From Orobanche coerulescens (taxonomy: Eukaryota; Streptophyta; Magnoliopsida; Lamiales; Orobanchaceae), in the NCBI GenBank assembly GCA_033398695.1, contig CM065802.1:78292096-78356095 (forward strand): a DNA stretch of 64,000 bases, read 5' to 3'. The notes under the pieces were generated by a model that did no database searches, was not told the DNA's origin, and worked only from the letters and a program-made list of their open reading frames with translations. Of this stretch, positions 54,701-64,000 are shown in pieces. The position numbers and the translations under genes were made by a program. Each line of letters begins with the position of its first letter. The stretch's first letter is position 1.

Positions 54701-55898
54701 CAAAGAAAAATTTTTGGGGTGGATAAAGGAAATATTTTCCTGTGATTATTATACAAACTATACGACATCATTTTAGGCTAGATTTACGACAATATATGAT
54801 GGCCTAAAATACAAGATCATGAAATTTTCTAACTAATATTTATATAATCTATCAAATTATATTATTCTTAGGTATTTCTTGGTCTCTAATTTGATAACTT
54901 CTTGATGATTAATTGGGGGTTATGTATGTGTTAGAATCAATAGTTGGTCGGATAATTAAATTTTAAAGTTGGAGGCGGTCGGCCACGACTTACTTTTGGT
55001 ATTTAATGAATTTACGAAATTTGTTTTCTACTTGAATTTGAGTTGAACTGAGTTTTGAAAAGTATGTCTTTATGTAGCGGATACTGATGGATATATGACT
55101 GGTTGCTCAATTACAAGATTCCGGATACTTCTTCATAATACTATACCACATTGTGAAATAGATTTTGATTTTGTAATGTTGTATATACATAGTGAACTAT
55201 ATCTGGTTGTGTAAGTCTATTTAATTATGTGTACTTCATAATAGTGTCATTCTTTTTTTAGTTACGCTTCATTAGTTGTTGATTGCGTTTCTATATAAAG
55301 ATGATTACTGTATTTTTAATATTACAAATGTTCGTGTTATCTTATGTAAATAGTTACTCTATATTTTCCATTACTTTCTGAGTATTTTGTTACTATTTTG
55401 ATAATATCTGATTATCGTGGCAATATCTCCAAATTTTGATTATTAGTCGTAAATATACGAACAGACATACATAAAAAGTATCCAAATATACATATTTAGG
55501 TAACAAAATATAGATTGATAGTATCCACATATTTGTATGTGAATTTAGATTGCAAATTTGCTTGATGTTCAACAATAAACTAGAAACAATATTCAGTTAT
55601 GTGTACTTAGGTGTTCAAGATGCACTTGATACTTTCAACTATTTAATTTTTATTATTGAATATAAAAGAATTAACGAGTATGAATAATTGATATCCAAAT
55701 GGAATATCCAGATATGTTGGCAAGAATAATTGGTATATCCGTGTACTCTATTTTTCTATTGTTAAATAAAAAGTAACAAGTAAGCGTAATGGTATCCATA
55801 TGCAATATTCAGGTTACCAAACTATACTTGATACCAAAAAAAAAAAAGCTAGAATAATTGGAATCCAAAAATAATGTCCACGTAACCAAACTAATTTG
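54701..55898. other. AT-rich region, possibly old LTR plus diverged repeats
   Basis: I see no gene. The first part may be the eroded 5' LTR of copia-3. From about 55460 it holds diverged copies of a roughly 100-bp unit (AATAATTGGTATCCA, GCAATATTCAGGTTACC) that continue on the other side of element G at 61331-61460. Confidence 0.6.
55640..55898. repeat. Diverged about 100-bp AT-rich repeat, left part
   Basis: Units share TATCCAAATGGAATATCCAG / TATCCATATGCAATATTCAG, GTTAAATAAAAAGTAACAAG and GAATAATTGG words. Element G inserted into this array, and one more unit follows at 61331-61460. A related word in the opposite orientation occurs near 62200. Confidence 0.55.
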
Positions 55899-56084
55899 TG
55901 TTATAAACATGAGAGAAAAAGACAGAAATTGGAAGAGAAGAAGAATAATGTGTGTATTCTTATGAGGGCCAAAGGCCTTTATTTATAGGTACACATCTAG
56001 GGTTTCAGGGGTATAAAGGTCATTCATTAGTAAATACATTAATTACAACACTCCCCCTTGAATGACCTTTAATACATGCTGCCT

Positions 56085-56515
56085 CATTAAAACCTTGTCG
56101 GGAAAACCCAGTGGGAAAAAACCCGATCGAAGGAAAAAGAGTACAGCTACTCCCCCTGAAATCGATTACATAAGATCTTTGAGTTAACGCATTCCGATCT
56201 TGTGTACTAGTCTTCTGAATGTTGATGTCGGCAACGTCTTTGTGAATAAGTTCGCCAATTAATCACTTAAGTGAATATTTGATGTATCTACCTTTGAGAT
56301 ACAAGTGATATCGTCTTCATACAATACTTCCTCTTGAATATTATGATGTTCATGCCTCATCAAAACTCCTTCGGAAAAACCCTGTGGGAAAAAACCGATA
56401 GAGAAAAAGAGTACACAGTATAAATTTGCTCATGTGTTGCATTGGTTGCCTCGTTAAAAACCTTACCTAAGAAAACCCGGTGGGAAAAAACTTAGAAAGG
56501 GAAAAAGAGTACAAC
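56085..56515 (-). repeat. Three copies of a copia 3'-UTR repeat in element G
   Basis: Near 56088-56150, 56350-56415 and 56450-56515 a unit recurs with ATTAAAACCTTGTCGGGAAA-like text, then CCAGTGGGAAAAAACC and AAAAGAGTACA. Read on the minus strand, this is the repeat often found between pol and the 3' LTR of one group of plant copia elements. Confidence 0.8.
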
Positions 56516-56520
56516 CATTT

Positions 56521-59500
56521 GGTCTTCAGGACCTTTTGACCTTCAGGGTCGACATAATCTTCAAGCTGATTTAAAAGTTATCACTTCTCCCCCTCAAGAT
56601 AACAATCTTGCACTCCAATACCATGAATATAATTTTGGACATGGAGAGATTTAGTGAATAAATGCTAGATTAACATTATTGCACTTCTTAACCTCGTGTG
56701 GAAATAAATTTCATCTTACTTGCCCAAACATTATATGCAACACATAAATGGAAAATATTTATCATCATAATAAATAGGCGATGAGAACAAATATGAAATC
56801 ATAATCCCTAATAGCCACCAATATCGAATCTCGATCTCTTTCATGTAATAAACCAATATGGTTAACACCATTCCACATTCTCCTTCTTGGAGAAATATTA
56901 AATTTTGCTAGCATGTTAACTTCAATTTGTATATCAGCCTGATGATGTAATGCTTCAATAGCATACAAGTACGGAACTTGGTCCTCTTATATCTTTGTTA
57001 TTTTCTTGAGATCTATATGAGTCGGTATCCACTTCAAGTGGTAAGACAACCTTTAGGTAGCTAAATGGATAAAAACTTTCCATCATATATGCTCGATCTA
57101 CAAGTCGAGACAATACTAATACTTAGTTTTATCTAAGTTTTTCATTTTGAACTTGTATTTAGACACGAGTTCAAATATTTCACATATATCCTCTTCAGGA
57201 GGAATTCACTTAGTCGGTTGATCCACCAGACTATTTCAAAATGTATAAATATTTATAACTCAAAATAGTACATGTTGCGAATTTCGCGTTCCTATTACTT
57301 TAGGAACCTCAAGTCCGTCAGGGACTTTCATATAGATATTCGCGTCCAATGACCCCTAGAAAAATGTGGTGATGACATCACTAATTGAATATCTATATTC
57401 ATATAATTGTCATATGTATATTAAATGACGAAATTTAGTGTCAATGGGAGAATATGTTTTGGGTATGCGCTTAAACCCTTGATATACTAATCTCGCTTAT
57501 CTTTCACCACTTTATTTTATTTTGCGAGTTAAGCTTTGTCTCAATTGCTTATATTTTATTTAGTGCTTCACGCACTCCACTAGCAATTGTTGAGACACAA
57601 AGTGTTGTCGACAACTATCATTCTTATAAACAATTCTCCCATATTCATAAAGTTAATGACAACTTCAACAAAATCAAATATTCAACATTTCCCATAACAT
57701 TTGATTTGGTCGTCCCATAATCCAATAATGTAATTATTTAGTGCACGTGCAAATTAAGGTATTGAGATTCTCATCTCCGGGACGATCCTCTTCAGGAGGT
57801 TTTTGAAGTGATGTTGTAGTTTAATCTATTTGTATTCCGCGGATTTTATCTTTAATACCAATAAAGAATACGTCTCTCACGCTTCTGGCGTCGAGGAGTA
57901 TCAACAAATATATTTCGTTCACATTCGACTTTAATTCTTTATGGTACATATACAATTGGTATATGAGATTTCATCACTCATTTGGCAATCAATAACTTGT
58001 TGAACTTCGAGTTCATAGTGCGTAAATTTAAATATCCAACCCAATGAGAATTTTCCGACTTTCTCTTATTTATATTTCATTTATCCCTCTAATGTCGGAG
58101 ATAGTTGGAATTGGATTATAAAATCAATCCTCTTCATGAGGTGCACTAATAACAGAGGGTGTGACCCAAATATTGTGCCTTTGATATGGATACTTGAATT
58201 TGAAATTCATCGCAACATGATCATTGGATAAAATATTATATCGCTTATAATTAATTCGATACTCATTGAATAAAGCTCCTTTTAGAGCCGACAATAAGAA
58301 TATTGCCATATGAAATTATACCAATCCTTCGGGGATTGTCTTTCCATTCCTCAAGTAGAAATTGAACGAATCAATATGACATAAAGTTATGTATTTTTCA
58401 TTTGAAATAAATACATGCAACTTCAAATGTAAATTGCTCTCGAGGAGCATGTATTTTTCTTCAAAAATATTAATTGTGCTAACTCAGGAGCAACAATTTA
58501 AATCAAAGATAATCATATATTACCGAAAATATGAAGTACTCATCAAGAGTATGTGATATTTTTCAAAAGTATCAATTATGCTACCTTGGGAGCAACAATT
58601 TATAAGCATATAACACCCAAAATATAAATTACTCTAAAGAGTATGTAAATATTAATTAAAAGTATTAATTGTGCTACGTCATGAGCAACAATTTATATCA
58701 ATGTGGTGATAATAAAAGCAATTCAATAACACAAGGCCATATAGAAAATATTCAAAATAATGCCATTTTTTTTGTTTAATATTCTTCAGGAATATTAACT
58801 TTAATTGATGTGTTTATTATAAATACTATCATAAAAATATGACTATATATCGTTGTGTTTTATCAAGAACATCAACAATTTCTTTTTAATAATCTTTTGG
58901 ATTATTAAAATTACAAATTCATGTTCCTTCAGGAAACCATGAAAATATATTAATGTAATGTATTAAAAGAATCATTACAAATAATTTTATATCAATGATA
59001 CAAGTATCATCATCAATATAATATGTAATAACTATCGTTATTACTCTTCTTCCAGAAGAAAGTGCAATAATTATTATGCAATTAATCCAACATCTATAAG
59101 ATGTTGATGAAAATTGGTCAACTCAAAATAATATAATTTTAAGTGTATAAATGTACTTCATGATATTTACTAGTAATTTGTGACATTTATCATACAATAT
59201 GTGTGAATTTGTATCAATATATCTTGAGGATATATATCATAAATAAACATATAGTTAAATAATATATACAAATAATATAAATAGACTTTAACACCAAACA
59301 TGTAAATTTAAACATGTAAATATTGAAAGTATTGGGATTAATAGACTTCTGGTCTAATAAGTGGTGAATATTATTTACATTGATATTTTTTCTAATACCA
59401 ATTTCTTTTCTTCAGAAATTGTATATGTCATTTGTCTCACTTGTTATCGCGGAATCATAAATATTTCAAGCGATAGTTTAGAAATCCATAGATTTATCGA

Positions 59501-60744
59501 TACTTAGAAGATAATAGTGCAAAATCTTCGACCCTGTAGGAAGGAATTTAGTGGTTCTTCATGAACTGTCAATAAATTTCTACCTTTTTTTTTTCATACG
59601 AAAGGTATCATTCTAAAGATATCATGCATATTTGCACTTTGATGAGACAATAAATTATTACCACTATTTAATCCCAATAACTTGGCATTCTATTCACAAA
59701 AAGAAGAAACAAGATAAGCCAAGAATTTGAATGATACAAATATCTTCAGGATATTTGACCCTTTTATCACTAATTATATAGCAACGATCAATTCAAATCA
59801 TACTCCAGGTATGATATCATATCTTATATTGATAAAAACTCACAATATATCATAAGAGATAATAAAATATTAAACTACACAATATATAAGATTATATATT
59901 GACATATAATCTTAAGATTATCATTTTCGTGTCCTTATCATTAACCGTTGATATATCAACTCCACGAGATAAAATTTATAAATAATTATCCCTTACAAGG
60001 ATAAACTCTAAATTTTATCTACTTCGGGAGATAAAATTTGAGCCATGTAATATTGAAGTTTTTAATTTAATATTGTTCACTTCCGGGAACAACTTGATAG
60101 GAATATTCGACCACTTACTAATATTGCTATCATTGGAGCACAGTCGGATTATGATTGTGGAGTATATCATATCTTGTACAATCTCGATAGAGATATTCTC
60201 AAATCATATTAATATTTTTTATTTGAGATATAAGTTATATTTTCCTTCAGGGATAATATCATGCTACATCAAGGGCATAATGATTTAATTATGCTATTAT
60301 ATTTATAAATAACAAATCAATATTCTTCAGGAATATTGTATCATCACATAATTCATGTATAAATAAGAATTATTCATTTAGAATAGTAATATTCTTCAAG
60401 AATATTACAATTAATTGTGCTACTTCGGGAGCAATAATTTTAAGATCCATAATTGAATATACAAAGGGAAAAAATAGTACGAGAATTAATCAAGGCTCGA
60501 AATAACTAAACTAAAATAGTTGCTTCTTCAAGAGCACTTACAATATTCTCCAGGAATATTATTTTGTATTTTTCATTAGGAATTGCACAAATTATTAGAT
60601 CTCATAGTGTTCTTCATGAACACATCATATTCAACTAGAATATGACGAAATAACGTTGTCCTTCTTCAAGGACTACAACAAATCTTTTATCTTAATAATC
60701 TTCTGGATTATTAAGTATTGTTGAATCGTGTTTCTTCCGGAAAC
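56521..60744 (-). repeat. Array of short hairpins with a conserved TTCAG-type loop
   Basis: At least twenty perfect or near-perfect hairpins occur. Examples with stem and loop: GGTC/TTCAG (56521), GACC/TTCAG (56538), TCCTC/TTCAG (57189), AAATATC/TTCAG (59738), CAATATTC/TTCAG (60318), GTAATATTC/TTCAA (60386), GTGTTC/TTCAT (60607), TTAATAATC/TTCTG (60692), GTTTC/TTCCG (60730), ATCATAC/TCCAG (59797). An octaloop form ACTTCGGG closes TGCT (about 60418) and an 11-bp stem at 60010-60039. Stems differ in sequence; the loop is kept. In RNA of the element strand the loop would read CUGAA. Confidence 0.85.
56765..57560 (-). pseudogene. Copia RT/RNase H remnant in element G
   Basis: In several frames the minus strand keeps copia RT text: ARLVVQGFKRIPKTYSPI at about 57425-57480, TPEE and FKMKNLDKTKY at about 57125-57205, VVLPLEVDTDSYRS near 57020-57050, and NMLAKFNISPRRRMWNGVNHI at about 56850-56910. 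No catalytic YVDD box can be read. The frame is broken many times. Confidence 0.75.
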
Positions 60745-61330
60745 AAAGAGGAATATGATTTGATAATAAATTTTGAGGTCATCATATATATTATTTATAT
60801 ATAATGCACACAAAAATATAAAATTTAATAACTAAATATAATATATTTTTCCTCAAAATCATCATATGCAAGAAAGTTTTTGAAGGAGTAAATAGAATTA
60901 ATACCTTTCACCCATGTAAAAAAAAGACTATTTTTGTTCGGACTTTTTTTTTATGCATGCAATACGTTTTAGAATCCGATCTCCACCGTTGAATTTATAG
61001 ATCTGTTTGTCAGGAAGATACTGTAAAAATTTCATGATGATCCGACGGTTAAAAAAACGGGAATCGCGATTTTAGCGCGATCTCGCGATCTGAAAAAAGC
61101 TGCTCGTTTTTTTTTTTTTTGATTTCGAAAATCGGAGAGAAAAAAAAAATTACTCGTAGAGTATCGTGCTGATAACGTGTTATAAACATGAGTGAAAAAA
61201 GACAGAAATTGGAAGAGAAGAAGAATAATGTGTGTATTCTTATGAGGGCCAAATGCCTTTATTTATAGGTACACATTTAGGGTTTCAGGGGTATAAAGGT
61301 CATTCATTAGTAAATACATTAATTACAACA

Positions 61331-62999
61331 ATTTGGTATTATCCACAATTTTGTACATTCATCATTCATTGTTAAATATAAACAAATTAATGAGTAAGAA
61401 TAATAGGTACCTAGATGCAATATCAGGATAACCAAAGTAATGTCCATAGGCATCCAACTAGTTATTTCCACTAAACCCGACCACTCAAAGATGCGGCCAG
61501 CCACCATTTTCCTCAGTAAGAAGACGTGTAACTAAGAGAATTTTTGCTTGCAAATTGCATTCCAATGGTTGCGAGTTCACAAATATTAGAACCATTTCGC
61601 CGATGTTGATGAGGAGGATCAATAGGTCGTCGAGCAAATACTCATATTCACAGAGAAGTCTTTGTCTATACGATCCCTCTATTAGTCGGTAAACGACAAC
61701 CACAAATGTGTCTAATAGCTTTAGTCTAACCTAGATATGGTCGGGTCGACTACCAATCTTTCATGCAATATCACATCTGACATCCGACTCGAGACTTGAA
61801 GCCTGGTGAACTTTCGCCGCCTGCTTTTTGAACCCAAATAGAGATGAATAGGATTTTTTTTGTAACTGAATCGAGAGTTTTTTCTTCATGTTGCGACAAA
61901 TAACTGAAAAGATCCAATTATTTAATAATTATATGCAAATTATGTTATTTGTGTAAATATTTCTATTTTTTTATTTTTTTTGTAATAAATTATAGAGAGA
62001 AAAAATGTTGTTGATGATAGTTAAAAGGGTTCTTTACATATCTATACAACATTTACAAATTAATTATATAAATCTAACATAAAAAAATTACAAAACTAAC
62101 GCATTAGATACTTGTAATTAATAGTTGGGTTACCTGAAATAATACTTCTGGATACTAGGTATTCAATATCTAATATCTCAATCTCTAGTGAAGTATATTG
62201 CATTTAGATACTTGCAAGTAGCAGTATGATTACATGATTTATTACATTTGTATACGAGCTTAAGTCGTGATTCTTGTAATTATTTTAGCTTGTGTGATAT
62301 TTTTGTAATATTTTTATAAAATGTATTGAATAGTGTAATTTATCCTAGTTAAAAATGGATTTAGCCCAACTGTGTTGCATCATGGGTTTGAAAGATCGAA
62401 GCAATGAGCCTCACTCTTTAAGAGCACCATGAAATAACATGAATCCTTTTATTCGTTTAAAAAAAATCTACTTTAAACACCTTAATAATAACATTTTTTT
62501 ATCAAGTTTATAAATATCAAAGACTTCGGTACAATTTACTTCAGTTATGTATATTAGCGAAGTAAAAAACAAAAAACATCTTCGCTATTCTATTTGCTGA
62601 AGTAAAACACTCACGTAGACTTCAGTAAATGATATCATACTAAAAAGCAGAAACTAGTTGAGGATTTTAAGATACAGAGACTTCACTAATTTGATAATTA
62701 ATGAAGTTACAGTATGAAATTTTATTTTTTATCAGAATATTTTTACAAAAGCGAAGTGTATGTGTTTTGACCGGGAATTAATATTTTCAACTTCAGATTT
62801 TTTCATTTAGCTCCTAAAAATACAAGTAAATATTACCATTATTAATTTATGTTATGTATTAGATTTTAATATCACTACAAGTAAAGTTCCTGTTATCAAG
62901 AGTTTATAATTTATGGAAAGATACTGTTATTAATTTATGTTATGTATTAGATTTTAAACTTCAGATTTTAATCATTATAAGAAACAAGTAAAGTTCCTA
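61331..62999. other. AT-rich intergenic region
   Basis: I see no gene here. It begins with one further unit of the AT-rich repeat split by element G (61331-61460). A cluster of GAAGTA/ACTTC words lies at 62519-62800. CACTACAAGTAAAG at about 62873 resembles a CACTA end but has no partner. Confidence 0.6.
62519..62800. repeat. Dispersed ACTTCRG / CGAAGTA words
   Basis: About ten copies of ACTTCAG, ACTTCGG, GAAGTAAA or GCGAAGT occur in both orientations within 280 bp. Such clusters form sub-terminal regions of some plant DNA transposons; no terminal repeats were found. Confidence 0.45.
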
Positions 63000-63000
63000 A

Positions 63001-63525
63001 TGATCTCTCTGTCGTTCGCCTACCCCGCCCCCAGTCCGCCTCGCTGCCTCCCCCAGTTTGGTGCGCCTCCGGCAGCCTCCTCCGGTCCGACGCGCCCTCG
63101 ATCTGACTCTCTGTCTGCCCCGCCCCTTAATCCGCCTCTGCCTCCCATCAAATCCTCCACCCCGCCCCTGAATCCCAGTCCTCCACGCTATCTCCTCCCT
63201 ATATGCTTTGCCTCCATCCGCCTACCCCGATCCGCCTAACCGCCACGACGCCTGCCACGACGCCTCTCCCGGTCCGCCTAACCTCCATCCGCCTCTTTCC
63301 TAACCGCCACGACGCATGCCACGTGGCGCCCCCCATTTTTCCGCCCCTCTCATTTGCTAACCCTAGCCGCCTCGACCAGTGCCGCCTCTAACTCTATCCA
63401 CCGCGACCAGCGCCCCCTGTTCGTCGTGCCCCTCTCATTGTATGTACAATTTTCTATTTCTACACATTAGTTTGTTCGATTTTGTGTTTGATTGCATTGA
63501 TAAAGCCGATCTCTCGTTGTTGTAG
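63001..63525 (+). promoter_or_regulatory. C-rich promoter or 5'-UTR-like block with G-box and possible leader intron
   Basis: Composition switches abruptly from AT-rich to C-rich at about 63000. Repeated TCCGCCT and CCGCCACGACGC words follow, and a G-box CACGTG with GC flanks lies at 63320-63325. A candidate leader intron runs 63440 (GTATGT) to 63525 (TTGTAG). Open frames here are Pro/Ser low complexity and probably not translated. The block leads towards the exons at 63745, so it may be the start of a host gene. Confidence 0.45.
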
Positions 63526-63744
63526 GGCATGGAATGTGGAAGGAAATCGTGAATGATGGTTGGTTGAGGTTAATCTGTTGCCTCTAATTCATGGATTTTT
63601 CACTGAATTTATTTTGTTTTATTTTAGATTTGCTATCTGTTTAGAAGAAATTTAGTGTTTCTGATTTTTATTTAGTTATGTTTCACGAGATTTTCTGATT
63701 GGATTAGGCAATTAATTGCTTATTTTCATGAAGGTTTGTTCCAG

Positions 63745-64000
63745 TATTGTCTGTTATATTGTTCTGGCCACACTTTTCCTTATCAACTGCTGAAGCTCTA
63801 CAAGAAGCCTTGTTGAGGGGTGTAAAAGTGGTGGTAACCACTCGAAAAGTAAGAAATGAACTTTCTTTGTGATTTGATTGGACTTTATATTCCATGTGAC
63901 TATAATGTAGTCTTTACTTGATAGTGATGCTATTTTCTCTCTCATTGGATTGTTCTGTAATGCAGACTCGTCCAGCTGTATTAAACATTTTCAAGATGGT
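63745..64000 (+). CDS. Partial HAD-superfamily (Cof-type) hydrolase exons
   Basis: An exon ending at 63848 reads STAEALQEALLRGVKVVVTT followed by RK; a GTAAGA donor, an intron, and a TGCAG acceptor at 63961-63965 follow, then TRPAVLNIFKM to the window end. Both exons are in the same phase (phase 0). The joined order of motifs (ALxEALxRGVKVV, then a TRPA segment) matches plant HAD-like phosphatases related to the YbeY-HAD proteins. The usual ATGK reads TTRK, and no convincing upstream exons or DxDGT motif are visible, so it may be a diverged gene or a fragment. Confidence 0.5.

Larger units (their letters stand above)
55899..61330 (-). mobile_element. Element G: decayed copia element with 152-bp LTRs
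   Basis: LTRs at 55899-56050 and 61178-61330 differ at only a few positions. The flanks carry a perfect duplication ATTTG (55894-55898 and 61331-61335). A polypurine tract AAGGGGGAG lies at 56051-56059 and a primer-like site CGTTATCAGCACGA at about 61164-61177, both on the minus strand. Copia RT remnants are at 56765-57560. The remaining interior is AT-rich and packed with short hairpins. Confidence 0.9.

Noticed and set aside
54701..54950. 5' LTR of copia-3
   Set aside because: Expected from the primer site, but neither a TG start nor a CA end nor a partner copy could be identified, so it is not called.
62873..62890. CACTA transposon end (CACTACAAGTAAAG)
   Set aside because: No matching inverted end and no 3-bp duplication; the sub-terminal words lie on the wrong side.
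1..64000. Endogenous viral (pararetrovirus) sequence
   Set aside because: All RT segments have gypsy or copia domain order with LTRs and integrase. No movement or coat protein motifs were seen.
1..64000. tRNA or rRNA genes
   Set aside because: Only short primer-binding sites complementary to tRNA ends were found; no cloverleaf or rRNA text was recognised.

Overview
The window is intergenic DNA from a flowering plant, probably a eudicot (inferred from its element types; the species is not identified). Nearly all of it is LTR retrotransposons nested in one another. I find no bacterial features and only one trace of an ordinary host gene, at the extreme right edge.

Layout from the outside in. 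An old Ty1/copia element on the minus strand (copia-3, 50587-54700) was entered by a second minus-strand copia (copia-1, window start to 50586). Copia-1 was then split four times: by a Tekay-like gypsy LTR (family A, 1-2149), by a full-length chromodomain gypsy element (family B, 3006-12656, TSD CATTG), by a solo LTR of family A (15850-18951, TSD GGACT), and by a plus-strand copia of its own kind (copia-2, 20074-50545, TSD ATACA). Copia-2 contains a gypsy element of family C (23332-48830). Family C was broken in its reverse transcriptase by a gag-only, Tat-like element (E, 27684-44097, TSD CGCAT) that carries a spliced antisense gene. That gene was split by an Athila-like element (F, 30607-38426, TSD ATAGC). 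Smaller passengers are a PIF/Harbinger-type MITE, a hAT-type MITE, a truncated and a solo copia LTR of family D, and a 1.27-kb TRIM. Right of copia-3 lie AT-rich DNA, a decayed copia element with 152-bp LTRs (G, 55899-61330), more AT-rich DNA, a C-rich promoter-like block, and two exons resembling a HAD-family hydrolase (63745-64000).

Coding capacity is decayed everywhere. Gag, protease, reverse transcriptase, RNase H and integrase can be recognised, but with premature stops (often TAG or TGA where the family has CAG or CGA) and frameshifts. No element here looks autonomous.

Two patterns are not explained by ordinary annotation. First, LTRs of gypsy families A, B and C and of copia family D all carry arrays of a 12-bp CpG-rich palindrome (consensus TAGCGCACGCTA) spaced 22-24 bp, mostly in groups of four, repeated at about 120-140 bp and placed just upstream of a TATA box. 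Athila-like F has the same layout with a different palindrome (GCCGCGGC). Second, element G contains more than twenty short hairpins whose stems differ while the loop (TTCAG and close variants) is conserved.
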